Position numbers and translations under genes: made by a program
Part shown: piece after piece, positions 11,378 through 23,187 of the stretch
How the letters are laid out: the number at the start of each line of letters is the position of its first letter
Numbering within the stretch: position 1 is the stretch's first letter
Notes under the pieces: model-generated
Databases searched by the model: none
Told to the model about the DNA's origin: nothing
The model's input: only the letters and a program-made list of their open reading frames with translations
Assembly (NCBI RefSeq): GCF_042453785.1
Contig: NC_091664.1
Span: forward strand, 2,818,501-2,882,500
Reading direction: 5' to 3'
DNA from: Malus domestica
Lineage: Eukaryota > Streptophyta > Magnoliopsida > Rosales > Rosaceae
DNA: 64,000 nt

Positions 11378-12019
11378 CTACATGCTCCACTCACAAACCG
11401 GAGGGGGATCATTCAGAGCCTCAGTACTGGACAGCACCCTAGAAGGAGGAGGCATCGGAGGTTGATCATTTGGAGCTTCATTACGCGGTACAGCTCCAGA
11501 AGACGAAGGTAATAAATGCCTTTGGAACAAACCCACAAACCTCTGATGATCATGTAAAATCTGACCATCAGATTCCTTTATCTGGTCAAGCTTCCTCTTC
11601 ATGTTTGTAGCATAGTCATGTGCGAGCCGGTGCAACTATTTATTCTCATGCTTGAGCCCTCTAATCTCCTGTTTGAGACTCATCACTTCAGCCGCCAATG
11701 ATTCAACTTGGCGGGTTCGAGCAAATAGGCGTTGGGCCATATTAGACACAGAACCTGCACACTGAACACTGAGAGCCAGAGAATCCTTAACAGCCAATTC
11801 ATCAGACTGTTTGGAAAGTAGTCTGTTATCTTTGGGAGTGAGAAGGTTCCTGGCCACCACCGCAGCGGTCATATCATTCTTCATCACGGAATCCCTAACG
11901 GTAAGAGGACCAGTAGGGGATAAGAAGGATGGGCGCCATATGTTGTCTGGAGAAGGCGTGGCTGCCTCTTCAACAAGGTTCAAGTCAAAACGACGGTCGG
12001 AGGGGCCAGACATTTTCAA
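11378..12019 (-). CDS. ORF of a Rosaceae LARD-type element, coiled-coil, one in-frame stop
   Basis: The minus-strand frame starts MKMSGPSDRRFDLNLVEE at 12019 and runs to a TAG at 11638-11636. It then continues in the same frame (LHRLAHDYATNMKRKLDQ) to a stop at 11378. Without that single stop it would be about 213 residues. The middle part (SNMAQRLFARTRQVESLAAE and on to HENK) has heptad-like leucine/alanine spacing consistent with a coiled coil. The tail is Pro-rich with repeated NDQPP/NDPPP. I recognise it as a recurrent ORF of non-autonomous LTR elements in Rosaceae from memory, not from a search. The function is unknown. The N-terminal FDLNL resembles an EAR-type repression motif. Confidence 0.55.
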
Positions 12020-12149
12020 AGGTGTTGAAGAGAAAAGAGGTCGGACAAATCAAGATCTTAGAAATGCAAGAATTGAGCTTCTACTGGTGGAGATTCAAGT
12101 GTGCTTTGGAACTTAATACTAGCCTCTATAAAAATCTGCACTTGATGGA

Positions 12150-12400
12150 GCTTCAGAAATCGAAGAGGCGCTTGCTCAGAAATCGAAAAGGCGTTTACTT
12201 TCTCAAAAGCTGGGCTGCTCAGAGACCACGAGGGCCGATCTCAGGAATCGAAGAGGCGTTTGCTTTCTCAAAAGCTAGGCTGCTCAAAGACCACGAAGGT
12301 CGATCGCAGAAATCGAAGAGGCGCTTGCTTTCTCAAAAGCTGGGCTGCTCAGAGACCACGAGGGCCAATCTCAGAAATCGAAGAGGCACCTGCTTTTTCA
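12150..12400 (+). repeat. Tandem array, about 63-bp units in the LARD fragment
   Basis: Four units around GAAATCGAAGAGGCGCTTGC, TTTCTCAAAAGCTGGGCTGC and TCAGAGACCACGAGGGCC, at about 12155, 12185, 12245 and 12308-12370. Confidence 0.75.
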
Positions 12401-12839
12401 GCCTTGTCAGCACCTGTCACATGCACACTCAACTTTACGGAAATTACGGGCATTCTGTCGAAGATTTCTGGTGAAGTAGAAAGCACGTGAATGTTACTGT
12501 TCAATCATCAACTTTCCACACGCAACATCAGCTCACGGGTACCACAGATAACTTTGCCAAAAATCTCTGACAAAGTTTAGACACGTGAAGCTTGCAGTTC
12601 CCATTACATCGCTATGACCAAGAAAGGTAAAAGAATAGCAAAGAAACAGCACTAATAAAGTTTAGACACATAAATTTTGAAGGTCTAGCTACCATATTAT
12701 TACCCACAAGGGTAAAAGAACAGGACCACTGCTGGATAATTGGAAAGTCCCTGTGTGTCAACCTCTGTGCTCCGTGGCAAGGTAGACTAGCAAACAGGCC
12801 TAACCTTTACTCACATTCGAGAAAACACTCCCAACAAGA

Positions 12840-13165
12840 TTGCTTGCTTCAAGATCGAAGAGGCACCGTCCTCCGAATCCCGAGAGCCAGACTCCCAACA
12901 TGATTACTTTCTCAAAAAGCGACGAGACACCGCTCTCCGAATCTCGAGAGCCAGACTCCTAGCAGGATTGCTTTCTCAAAAATCGAAGAGGCACCGTTCT
13001 CCGAATCTCGAGAGACAGATCCCCGACAGGATTGCTTGTTCGAAAACCGAAGAGGCACCGCTTTCTCAACTTCGAGAGCCCCTTAGATAAAGCTTGTCTG
13101 TAATCCTCACATCGCTTTCTCAACTTCGAGAGCCAGATCTCCTTGGATAAAGCTTGTCTGTAATC
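12840..13165 (+). repeat. Second tandem array, about 62-bp units in the LARD fragment
   Basis: Four to five units share ATCGAAGAGGCACCG, CTCTCCGAATCTCGAGAGCC and AGACTCC, followed by two units with CTTCGAGAGCC..GGATAAAGCTTGTCTGTAATC. They contain the self-complementary CTCGAG. Confidence 0.75.
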
Positions 13166-14615
13166 TTCACACGTAACATCAGCTTTCCAGATACCACATA
13201 CCATTTTTTCAAAGTGCTCTGACAGAGTTAAAACACGTGAAGCTGGCAGCTCCCACTACCGTGTTATGACCAAGTAGGGTAAAAGAATAGTATTACTCCT
13301 TCTTGTTAGGGAGACTCCTATATATGTCGACCTTCATCCTCAACGGACAGGCAGACCTGCAAAAATGCTCAACCCTTCCTCATATCTGAGAGGGCACTCT
13401 CAACGAAGCCTCTCGAAATATTCAGCTTTCTTTCCCCCCGAGAATACCTCTGCAAACAAGCTACACCAGAGCAAGAATATCTCATATCATCAGGGTTAAA
13501 AGCAAGAGTATCCTTTATCATGCTTTTTTCTTGTCTTTTCCTTTGGCCTTGTTCTTACCTGCAAGACAAGGAGAAAGAGAGCAATCAGTCAGCACTTGGA
13601 ATCAAGCTTCTAGTCCAGAACTGACTGCCTGGAACCCCATTGCTCTCGAGTACTCATCTTCAACATCTTATGTTTCCCGAGAAGATACCACATCTGCTTG
13701 AGGAACAAATAGGGCAAGTGAGAAGGATACAAGGAAGCATGTGGAGACAAGCGCAACAGAACACGTGCCGATACATCCACTACTTTGTCAACAGCAAAAG
13801 TATCCCATATCAGCAAGGTCGAACGTACTCTAGATTTGATGGACTTGTTTTGACCCTCAAATTCTTCAGTCGGCCTTATACTCTGGCGGAAACAAGAAAA
13901 CCCTCCAGCCCAGTTCAAGAATAAGCCTGTGGAAAGTTACTTCTTCAAAAGCAAAAGTATCTCATATCACCTTTTCTCATTTTCCTTTCTTTATCCTTCA
14001 TGCTACCTGCAAGATAAGGAGAAGGATAACAATCAGCCGGAACTCGAAATCAAACTTCTGATCTGGGACTGATTGCTTGGAGCTCTGATTGCTTACCTTG
14101 TTTGTCACCTCTTTCAGCAGATCCCCTAGCTCGGTGACTTGGGGGACTCCTACTACATGGTTTGTATCGCGTTTGACCAAGCCTGAAACTACAAGTAAGC
14201 GTCAAGTGAAATTGATACATTACCTTGTGCATCTCCACCAGTTAAAGATACCACCCCTGGAGGGAGGAAGAGTACTTCCAAAGAAAATGCCACATCTACC
14301 TATGAGACAGATAAGGCAAGTGAAGACGATACCACACTTCGGTACTTAAAAGTTTCGTGATTACGAGATCATTCTTCCACAATATTTCCTAATGTCATTT
14401 GTACTAAATCATTCACTTGTACTCACTAAAGGAGAGCTTGAACCTATATACTGTGTAAACCCTTCACAATTAATGAGAACTCCTTTACTCCATGGACGTA
14501 GCCAATCTGGGTGAACCACGTACATCTTGTGTTTGCTTCCTGTCTCTATCCATTTACATGCTTATCCACACTAATGACCGGAGCAATCTAGCGAAGATTA
14601 CAAACTTAATATTTA

Positions 14616-15438
14616 AGATGATATTCTTTGGTGTATGCTTTTCGCAAAAGATATAGTGTTTATAGATGAAACGCAGGAAGGGGTAAACGGGAAGCTTAAC
14701 CTTTGGAGATAAGTGTTGGAATCTAAATGTCTTTGCCTAAGCCGATCAAAGACAGAATATATGGAGTGCAAGTTCAGTGCAAACGGAGGCCAAAATGAGT
14801 TAGGGGTGAGGATCGGAGATCAGGAAATACCAAAGAGCGACCGTCTTCGCTACCTAGGATCTATCTTGCAAAAGAACGGAGAATTTGATGGAGATCTCAC
14901 CCATAGAATACAAGCTGGATGGATGAAGTGGAAGAGTGCATCCGGCGTGTTGTGTGACCGTCGTAGACCACTGAAGCTCAAGGGAAAATTTTATAGGACG
15001 GCAATAAGGCCGGCAATGCTGTATGGCATAGAATGTTAGGCGATGAAGCATCAACACGTAGGTGTAGTGGAGATGAGGATGCTTCGTTGGATGTGTGGGC
15101 ACACAAGAAAGGATGAGATTATGAATGAGGATATCCGAGGTAAAGTAGAAGTAGCCGAAATTGAAGGAAAGATGAGAGAAAATCGGTTACGGTGGTTTGG
15201 ACATGTGCAAAAAAGGCCTACTGACACTCCGGTTCGAAGATGTGACCACGGAACAGAGGTTCAAGGCCGAAGGGGTAGAGGAAGACCTAGGAAAACTTTG
15301 TAAGAGACCCTAAGAAAAGACTTAGAGTACTTGGATCTAACGGAGGACATGACACAAAACTGAGCGCAATGGCGTTCTAGGATTCATATAGCCGACCCCA
15401 CTTAGTGGGAAAAGGCTTTGTTGTTGTTATTGTTGTGA
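14616..15438 (+). mobile_element. RTE-clade LINE 3' end (copy 2)
   Basis: The sequence starts in the reverse-transcriptase catalytic region, where DDILWCMLFAKD stands in place of the usual FADD box (Asp to Lys change). It continues through [13 protein letters not shown] and [15 protein letters not shown] to IHIADPT, with stops at the former Trp of ECWA, a Glu, an Arg and the terminal Gln. It ends in GGAAAAGGCTTTGTTGTTGT, the microsatellite-like tail of plant RTE elements, directly against the 13-bp target duplication. It is a dead copy. Confidence 0.85.
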
Positions 15439-15451
15439 TTGATGAATCGAC

Positions 15452-18220
15452 AAACTGGTCACATGTTTGTCCACACACATTACTGCTAAACCTCTTGGCC
15501 GATTAAGGGTTCACCACCCTACTTATCCCTTAAGGTTTGGAAGACTGGATAATGCTAGAGAGTTTATATTGACGGTTTTCGATAAAGTATTGCATGTCAT
15601 TTTGGGTTTTTAATTGAACATCGCATTCCCATGCTCACCCCAAATAGCATAGCCTAGCGATCATAAAGCGCAATTTAAATGATCGCCCGAATTTTGGTAA
15701 ACGTACCAAGTTTTCGGTCTTTGCCTAGGGCTATGCAATCTTGCACGCAGCTATGTTGGTCCGCCTTGAGGCCCATTGCCACCCAACCTATATGACGTTA
15801 CAGTTGGTTATTGGGTATAAACCTGACGACTTTCGTATTTACGCATTTGGGTGGGCATTGCATATGCCAAGTTACGCCGCCGCAACGTACCACCATGGGT
15901 CCTCAAAAAAGGATGTGTATCTTTTGTCGATCATGATTCTCCTTCACACTAGCTCTCTTCGAGCCGTTGCACATGATCTCTTTACTGCTTATTTGCAGGT
16001 TGTCACTTTAATGAAACAGTCTTCCCGCCGTTAGGGGGAGATAAGAACGTCAACGTTCCTGTAGAACGGCGTGAATTTGCATGGACGTTGCCCACTATGT
16101 CTCATCTCGATCCCCATACCGCACAAGTGTGATAAGTAAGTGCGACGAATTCTAGATTTCAGAATGTTACTCCAGACACATTCCTCTGATCTAGCTAAAG
16201 TGACGAGATCATATACCAGCTGCAAACATGCATGCAGGGATAGACGTACTTAACGGACGTCGAGTCAACATCCCTGGAGGGTGTGCCGCCCATGTTGGAT
16301 GGTTTAGACGCCCCTGTTAGACGGGCCGGTACACCGGTGGATAGTCAATCAATATGTCTTGGCCTGGAGCACGACATATCATTTGGTTCGTAGGATTCAC
16401 TTCCCTGGAAGAGGAAGACACGGCACAACAATGAATCTAAACTCGCTCGCTGTCTCAAATCATTTCCATCTCATGAGATTAATCCGGATTACTCCCGAGA
16501 CTTGAAGTTCTTGGTTCAGTATACTAGTTTGGATGAGAAAATGGAATTGAAATGAGATTATCATCGATGATGTTTTCACTTGTATGGTAGCTACCGACAT
16601 AAATGAAAAGCGACGATATCAAACCGTGTTCCGTTGATTAAGTGACAACGTAGAACTGATTGGACAACTAAAGTTACAATCCAGGTCAAATTCCTTACCA
16701 AAGTGTGTATTGGACCTGTCGTTCCTACACTGCCCAAGGTAACCCTGTTGAGTTACAAGTAGGAAAGGAAACGTTATGAGATGAATGAAATAGTGCGATA
16801 TGATGCACGTCTTATGGCGCAAGGTTTCTCTCAAAACGTCATGTGATTGATAGCAGCATTATGAAATGTGGTTAGTATTTCTCCATGGGAATATAAATAC
16901 GGAAATTTACGTGTAAGTTCCCGAATAATTACATGGACTGGTTCAAATAGTTTCAAACCACGGAACACCCTCTTAACTCGTTTTAAGGCGTTCACTTATG
17001 GATTGAAAAATCCGACGGATGTGGTATACCCGTCTAAGTGATTATTTGATCAGTCAAGGATATGAATTATGCCCTTACGTGTTAAACTATGAAGTCTTAT
17101 TCCAAATTGCTAGAGTTACAGTTTATGTCGTTAACACGAATCTCACTAAGACTCTGGAAGAGCTTGAGAAAACTGCCTCGCACCTGAAGATGGAATTTGA
17201 GATGAAGGATCTTGGGAAAACTCGTTTATGCCTTGACCTGAAGTTGAAGCATTGTTCTGACGGTATTTTGGTCTACCAGTTGAACTACACCCAGAATGTG
17301 TCACCTTTGAGTATACCCATGATCGTCCATACGTTATATGCAAATGAGACTCTTGAAGAGTCTATGGAATCTGAAATTCCATATCTAAAAGTTTAACTTT
17401 GCGCTTCGTTGTACTTAGTTCATTGTATTTAGATAAGACATCTCCTTCGCTGTTGATCTTGGTAAAGATGCAGCACCGCGCATACACGCAACCACTGAAT
17501 TGGTATTAAAGACGTAGCCTGAAGGTATTATGTGGGCAAATCCCAACGCATCTTGAGCGGATCTAACCCCTTGATCCTCGAAATGATGCTTGCCTTGTTT
17601 GTTATGCTGACACTGGTTACTTATCAAACCCGCACAAGGCAAAATCCCCGAATGGTTATGTCTTTACCGTTAGGGATATCGCAATATCTTGGAGGTCCAC
17701 GATATGACCCTAGTTGCGAAAATCTTCGAATCATTCCAAGACTCACCTTACTTCACTATGCCACAAGTGAGACATGGTTTGGAGTTCTTGTTGAGCATAT
17801 TCAAAGTACTTGCTATATTTTCATCCATCGTTGAGTCCCAACGACGATCCATGAAGATTATGCCACATGTATCAACCCGACCAAGCCATGATACATCAAC
17901 GAAGTCAACACCAAGACATATTGTGTTTACATTTACATCAGCAAAGCATCGGGAGATTGAAGTCATACAAACCGATCCCAGACAACCTTGCCGACCTCTA
18001 CACGATGTCACTGTCGAAGTCAACCTTCCAGAAGCTTGTCCGAGGAATTGGTATGCCTAACTACTCATATGCAATGCTTGTAGTTCTCATTTGGAAGTTA
18101 TGTCAAACTCAGGGAGAGTATCCAGAAGTATACTCACTTGATCTTAATGTACTCTTTTTCCCTATGATTAGGAGCATTTTTCCCACTGGGTTTTTGCTAC
18201 CTAACTAGGTTTTAACGAGG
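15452..18220 (+). pseudogene. Copia integrase, reverse transcriptase and RNase H remnants
   Basis: Degraded Copia pol is readable in pieces. The integrase end lies at about 15480-16100 (LQLVIGYKPDDFRIYAFG, HDLFTAYLQVVTL, then GGDKNVNVP). The reverse-transcriptase entry is at 16560-16850 (IIDDVFTCMVATDI). The reverse-transcriptase core is at 17019-17396 (MWYTRLSDYLISQGYELCP, FEMKDLGKTRLCLDLKLKHC). RNase H is at 17440-18060 (YADTGYLSNPHKARSPNGYV-like, and DNLADLYTMSLSKSTFQKLV). The catalytic YVDD is not intact (YVVNTN stands at its place). Stops and frameshifts are frequent. Confidence 0.82.
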
Positions 18221-18494
18221 CACCCATCCTAGGCTGATCATACCCTTGAGAGCTCTTATACTTGCGCCCAAAAGACGTATTGTTTTGACTTAATGCAACT
18301 TCTCACTTTTCACCTTAGACTATGGGTTTTTCTCCCATCTTGGGTTTTACCATAGCGAAGTTTTGTGGGTTTTACTTTTTATGCATTCTTCCGTTGATTT
18401 GAGACTCGCATTTGCCCATTGTGCCGACGACTTCATCAATTGTACTTACTTCATCAATGAAGACTTGATGCGCCATTTACTTGAGTATTTACAC

Positions 18495-18507
18495 ACTCAA
18501 GGGGGAG
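18495..18507 (+). promoter_or_regulatory. Polypurine tract of the Copia element
   Basis: ACTCAAGGGGGAG immediately precedes the 3' LTR, the expected plus-strand priming site. Confidence 0.85.
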
Positions 18508-18777
18508 TGTTGCAATCCTATTTAGAATAGGAATGTGATTGTGTAAATCCTAGGAAATATGGGAATGTATCTTATATTCCTATTAGGATTAGATTACCTA
18601 TTAAATGTTATAATCCTAAAGAGAAAGGTTTTACCCTTCCTACTACTATAAATAAAGGCACAATGGGGTGAGATAACACACACCCACAATTACACATCTC
18701 TCTATTCTTCTCTCTATTGCCGCACCCCCTCTCTCTCTAAGGCCTCCATAATTGTTCAGTAAATTATGCCTACAACA
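18508..18777 (+). repeat. 3' LTR of the Copia element
   Basis: 270 bp, 263 of 270 positions identical to 7149-7418 by eye. The seven differences are five transitions and two G-to-C changes. Confidence 0.92.
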
Positions 18778-21333
18778 GTTTTCTATTTTTGGTTCTCATT
18801 TTTTCATAACTCATTATGCGAAATGGTGTTCAAATTTTGAAAACTCAATTGCATGTATATTGAAGGGAAAAATTAAAAAATATGACCACCTGTCGCGTAT
18901 TCTTTTTTCTTCTTCCATTTTCCCAGATGGCCTGTACCAGCATCTTTGTACATGCTTGTCACAAGATGTATATTGGGGATGTTGCCTTTTATATTATTTT
19001 CGAATTCTAAAGGCTAGTTTGGTAGACATGATTGAATTGGACTAGAATGAAAAATCTATTAAATTAAAGGTACGTTGAAGTGAGGAATTATAAAATTATA
19101 ACTACCTAGAGGGTATAAGATAAATTACCTCAAAATGAAAAATCATTCGGTTCCACTTTTATATATACTTTGAAATCTGAGAGTTCTTCATTCCAACGTA
19201 ATCATGTTTTACCAACAAGACGGTAACACTCCTATGAATTGACATACATCATTTCCACTGCTTAGAAAATTAGGAAAAAGAACTATGCGCAACAAAAATG
19301 TCATTGTGACGTTATTCAAAATCAAGCATTCACCATTATGTGAAAAAATTAAAATGTGGGAGTGATTTGAATCCTACCACAGTAACATCTCGTTGTATTT
19401 AAGTTTCTTTCACTGTTTTTAGGGTTTTTTTTTTTTTTGGCAAATGGTGCACTCTAGTTCTTTTTTTGGATATATAGGAAAATGACTTAAGTATAGAGGT
19501 ATATAATATTAAAGAACGCAATAAACTAACATACCACACTGCCCTCTTCACCATCCAATTTCCCCCTCATTTTTATTGAAACTTGTTGACATGAATGTTC
19601 ACCAATGAATGTAAATGTACATATACATTAACCCGATCTATTAGTTTCGAACCTTTTTCCCACCCCTTATAAGAACAATAATTAAAAAAAAAACGAAAAA
19701 CAAAAGCACATGTGTACGTCAAAAGAAACTTGATTATGTACTAGAGAAGTAAAACAAACCATTGAATTGACCTGAGGAGAGATACCCCCACTGTTTTTAT
19801 TGATAATTCGGGCAAAGACTCATTCAATTATGTTAGCTAGTCAGTAGAGTCGAAAAGCAATGTTGTACAATATTATGTCACATTATCTCGTATACAGGAA
19901 CAATTCCAATCACGATTTACTCAAGGAAAAATATCTCCATTACATCACAAGACTAAGCATTGTCTCACACAAGCCATTTGACCAAACACAAATTATGTTG
20001 CAAAATTAAGATTAGTCAAGTTGGTTACCACGTGCTTTCTCCTTTGTTCGAATCGTTTTTTCTGTAATTTAGATCTTAACCGTTTGATGTAAAATATAAC
20101 ACACAAACCTTACATATATTTTCCAAGTTCAACCAAACACACTCAAGTTCTTAACTAACATTATCATTGTTGATTAAAGTGGTTTCTGAACAACTAAATG
20201 AACCCTCAGAACAGTGGTAGATAGAAAATTGGGACACTCTAACAGAAACCTACAATCATTAACCCAACTCAAATTTATCAATCAACAAATCTCCTTTATC
20301 TTCTCTTCCAACTACATCATATATTTTGTTTTTGTTAAATAAATAAACTTTATTAGTTAATCTAAAAAAAGAGAGAAGTGTTGCAGCACCTTTTGTTTAT
20401 GTTGCTGTTGTCCCTCCTGTTGCAGAAGAAGCATGCATTCATGTGATCGTATCATGACTTAATACAGTAAGGGTCATAACTCTGGTCCCTGATCAGTCCC
20501 TGAACTACCAAAAAAATAAAATAAAAAGAACAAAGAAATTGACATATAGCTTTTGGCGCAACTTTGCTTTTTAAAAGCACAAGCAGTAGTGATTGATTTC
20601 CATCACATGGCCTTCTCTACTTTCTAATTTTAATTTCGGTGTCATCCATCCCTTCACAAATTTATCAATTACATGTTTGAAGCATCTTTGGTGGGGAACC
20701 ATTCACACTATCAGAGCTTAATTATCAAAAAATAAAATAAAAAATTGAAATAGGAAAGAAGGGCAAGCAATTGGTTAACGGTATTCATCCTTGCACTTGA
20801 GGTCCTCACTTGTCTTGAAGAATCTAGTCCTACATTAGAGATTTGAGAGAATAAACTGCAATTTATATTAAATGGTTCCACTCGTAATTCCACTGAAACC
20901 TTAATTTTGTGATAAAATTCAATTGTTCTCGGATTGTGCAGTGGTTAATTGATTAAGTTGAGATAATATCTATGTAATTAGTAGTGGACCACCGACAAAA
21001 ACATAAAATAGCAAAATAGAAGAGTGAAACAGAAAAGGAAAAGAAATTCATTAAAAAGCATGCATGTCTTGGTACAGTGCTTTCTTATTGAATCACATAA
21101 ACATATGGATTGGATTGTGCTCAGTATGATTACAAGATACAACAACATGAGAGGAGGAAGAACATCATCTCACAGCTGAAAAGGTTCATTTGAAGCATCA
21201 ATTGCCAATCTCAAAGATGGATGACAAAGATAATTAACTTATAGACTGGAAAACTTCACTAAACAACACAATGTACCGCATGGTCATTTGATTAAGCCAA
21301 TATTAATTGCTGAAAAACAGATGGAAATTAGTT
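18778..21333. other. Intergenic, AT-rich
   Basis: No coding region is seen. A possible small hairpin element lies at 19011-19222. The remaining sequence is AT-rich with short A and T runs and is probably the 3' flank of the RhoGDI gene. Confidence 0.5.
19011..19222. mobile_element. Possible short hairpin MITE
   Basis: The left end GTTTGGTAGACATGATTGAA..TGGACTAGAATGA is roughly complementary to the right end TCATTCCAACGTAATCATGTTTTACCAAC. The arms are about 30 bp and imperfect. No clear target duplication was found. Confidence 0.4.
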
Positions 21334-22586
21334 TCAAGTGGATTTTGGCCAGTTCTTCTGGATTTCAAAGTAGTAGCTCATGTCCAAATAGCACTTTCCA
21401 TCATCATCCAAAAACTGAAACAAACAGAAACAAATTAATTACCAAATCAAAGTTAATTACATGTGTGTGTGTGTGTGTGTATCTCTAATTAGTGATGTTG
21501 AAATTAAAACTTACTTTGGTTCTCACACAATACCAGCCCCTGGCAAATATGCTTGCAGGAACAGTATCTTCTGCAGTCTCATATATATAAGGTTCTTCTT
21601 GAGGACTAAATGTTCCAAGCATTCTCTTTGAATTGTCCACTGTCAAAAAGTTTAGAAGGATATTGTATCGAACTCGTCAATCATTCATGGAAGTTGAATT
21701 TAAGACATCTTATTTATAAGTGGAAATGAATACCGCTAGACTGTAAAATTACTGGCTAATATCAATAATGTGATTATATATGATTATGATTCAGTTTTTA
21801 CCTCTAACACCAGTCTTCCACACAGTGTTGGTGTACTTGAGGCCTGAGACGATGTTTTTGGAGACGGAGAATGTGAATTTGATGCGGTACTGGCATCCTT
21901 CTTTGAGTGTGAACAGACTGCTCTTGGGTTTGTGAGTAAGCGGGATCGGCAGGACAAGATCCGGCCGGCCCCGGCAGACGATTGTGAGACTTAGTACCCT
22001 CACTTCCGGTTCTTTACTCTCTGATCAATTTCAAACACTTGGAATTAATTTCTCCACTCAGTAGAAATCATAGATTTTCAAAACATTTAGAAGTTTATTT
22101 AAAAAGATAAGAGAAAATCAGTTAAACACCTCCAACAGCAGAGAGATCAACACTCCCAAGAAGTTGCTCCTTCCATTTCCTCAAACTCTCATCATCCTTT
22201 GAAGAATTATAAACGTAATGAACAATATTATAGTAACAGACAAAAAAGAAGAAAAACGTACAAATTAACCATGCAATGTAAAACTGACATAATGAAGTAA
22301 AAAAATAGTGACGTACTTTATCTTTCTCAAGCTGCTCCTTGAGAGAAAACTGAGGGCCAAGAACCAACTGATCCTTTTCCGATTCCAATGCGGCGACCTC
22401 ATCGTCCTCTTCATCCAGATCAACCTCATCACTATGACCATCGTCACCTTTGGGTAGCAGCTGGCTCGGTTTTTCAACACTTGCAGCCATGTTTTTCTTG
22501 TCACTGTTAACGAGCTCCTCTTCTGCCATTTGAGAATTGAAAGTTGCACCTTTGGTTGCAGAAATAGCGCCCACAGCTGCCGACAT
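21334..22586 (-). CDS. GDI1: Rho GDP-dissociation inhibitor (RhoGDI)
   Basis: Cytosolic regulator that binds prenylated GDP-bound ROP/Rac GTPases and extracts them from membranes. Five exons: 22586-22317, 22196-22130, 22020-21802, 21639-21515 and 21414-21334. All introns are GT..AG and the model closes in frame at 253 residues; Arabidopsis GDI1 has about 240. The N-terminal third is acidic (DEVDLDEEDDEVAAL) and ends FSLKEQLEKDKDDESLRKWK, the GTPase-contacting helices. The immunoglobulin-like domain follows, with LSLTIVCRGRPDLVLPI, LKEGCQYRIKFTFSV, NIVSGLKYTNTVWKTGV, GTFSPQEEPY and the ending FEIQKNWPKST. The start was taken at MSAAVGAI because the upstream in-frame Met (22646) lies in a hydrophobic stretch outside the family. 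It has no functional link to its neighbours. Confidence 0.93.
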
Positions 22587-23187
22587 TTTTACCAAAAAAA
22601 GCACGAAAAGATGGAGGAAAGGATGGGTGAAGAAGAGTGTAAACAAAGGTTTGGTTGGATTGGACTGGATGCTTTAATTCACTCGGTTTCTCTCTATCTG
22701 TGCAGGGAACTACGGAATACGACGTCGGATTATATTGTACAAAGTATTGTATGAGAAGAGGATTTGGAGCGAATTGTATGCAGTTGAATGTGTGTTATAT
22801 ATAATGTTGGAGGACAAACTGCTAAGCTTGGATGGCACTAGGTGATTGAGATTGAACTGACCATTTTACCCCCTATGCGTATGCTATGCAGTATGCACAT
22901 TCTGGTTGATTACAAATTATTTTCTGGTACAATTTGTTCCCTTTATATTAAAAAATGTTAAAAAAAAAGGAGGAGAAAATTGTTCAATTGTACAAAGAAG
23001 CATGGGAGTCATGATTAACATGATCAAAGGAGCAGCGTGAAGTCATGATGATCAGAAAAGAAAAGCAGTATGCAGGATAACATGTAGATGAAAACACAAA
23101 TGTAAAAGCACACCTTTCATGTTCAGCCAAGAGTTCCGCTCTTTTGGTCATCAGATGATTAAGAGAGCATTTTCGTTTGTCCAATAA
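22587..23187. other. RhoGDI 5' flank
   Basis: Presumed promoter and 5' UTR of the minus-strand RhoGDI gene, with a TATATA run near 22797. No other gene is seen. Confidence 0.45.

Larger units (their letters stand above)
11311..14615 (-). mobile_element. Truncated non-autonomous LTR element with a conserved small ORF
   Basis: Minus-strand element fragment. An LTR-like segment at about 14345-14600 contains GATGTACGTGGTTCACCC, as in other Rosaceae LARD-type LTRs. Two tandem arrays follow, then an ORF at 12019-11378. The distal LTR is missing at the 11311 end, where a short hairpin (GACTTG..CAAGTC, 11308-11325) marks the junction with RTE copy 1. No gag or pol is present. Confidence 0.6.
10644..15438 (+). 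mobile_element. Composite insertion: RTE LINE, LARD fragment, RTE LINE, flanked by a 13-bp target duplication
   Basis: The Copia sequence is interrupted between two copies of TTGATGAATCGAC (10631-10643 and 15439-15451). Joining the flanks restores the Copia integrase reading. Inside are a 5'-truncated RTE fragment (10644-11310), about 3.3 kb of an LTR-element fragment (11311-14615) and a second RTE copy (14616-15438) that ends in a TTG-rich tail. Because one target duplication encloses the whole mosaic, the order of events is not simple. Confidence 0.75.
7149..18777 (+). mobile_element. Copia LTR retrotransposon, complete ends, dead coding region, nested insertions
   Basis: LTRs of 270 bp at 7149-7418 and 18508-18777 (TGTTGCA..CTACAACA) differ at seven positions by eye. 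A perfect five-base target duplication GTTTT flanks the element (7144-7148 and 18778-18782). A primer-binding-like stretch (CGTTATCAGCACG) follows the 5' LTR and a purine tract (ACTCAAGGGGGAG, 18495-18507) precedes the 3' LTR. Between them is a long leader, then degraded GAG-pre-integrase, integrase, reverse transcriptase and RNase H in Copia order. A 4.8-kb insertion (10644-15438) cuts through the integrase. The pol frame is broken by many stops and shifts, so the copy is not autonomous. Confidence 0.93.
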
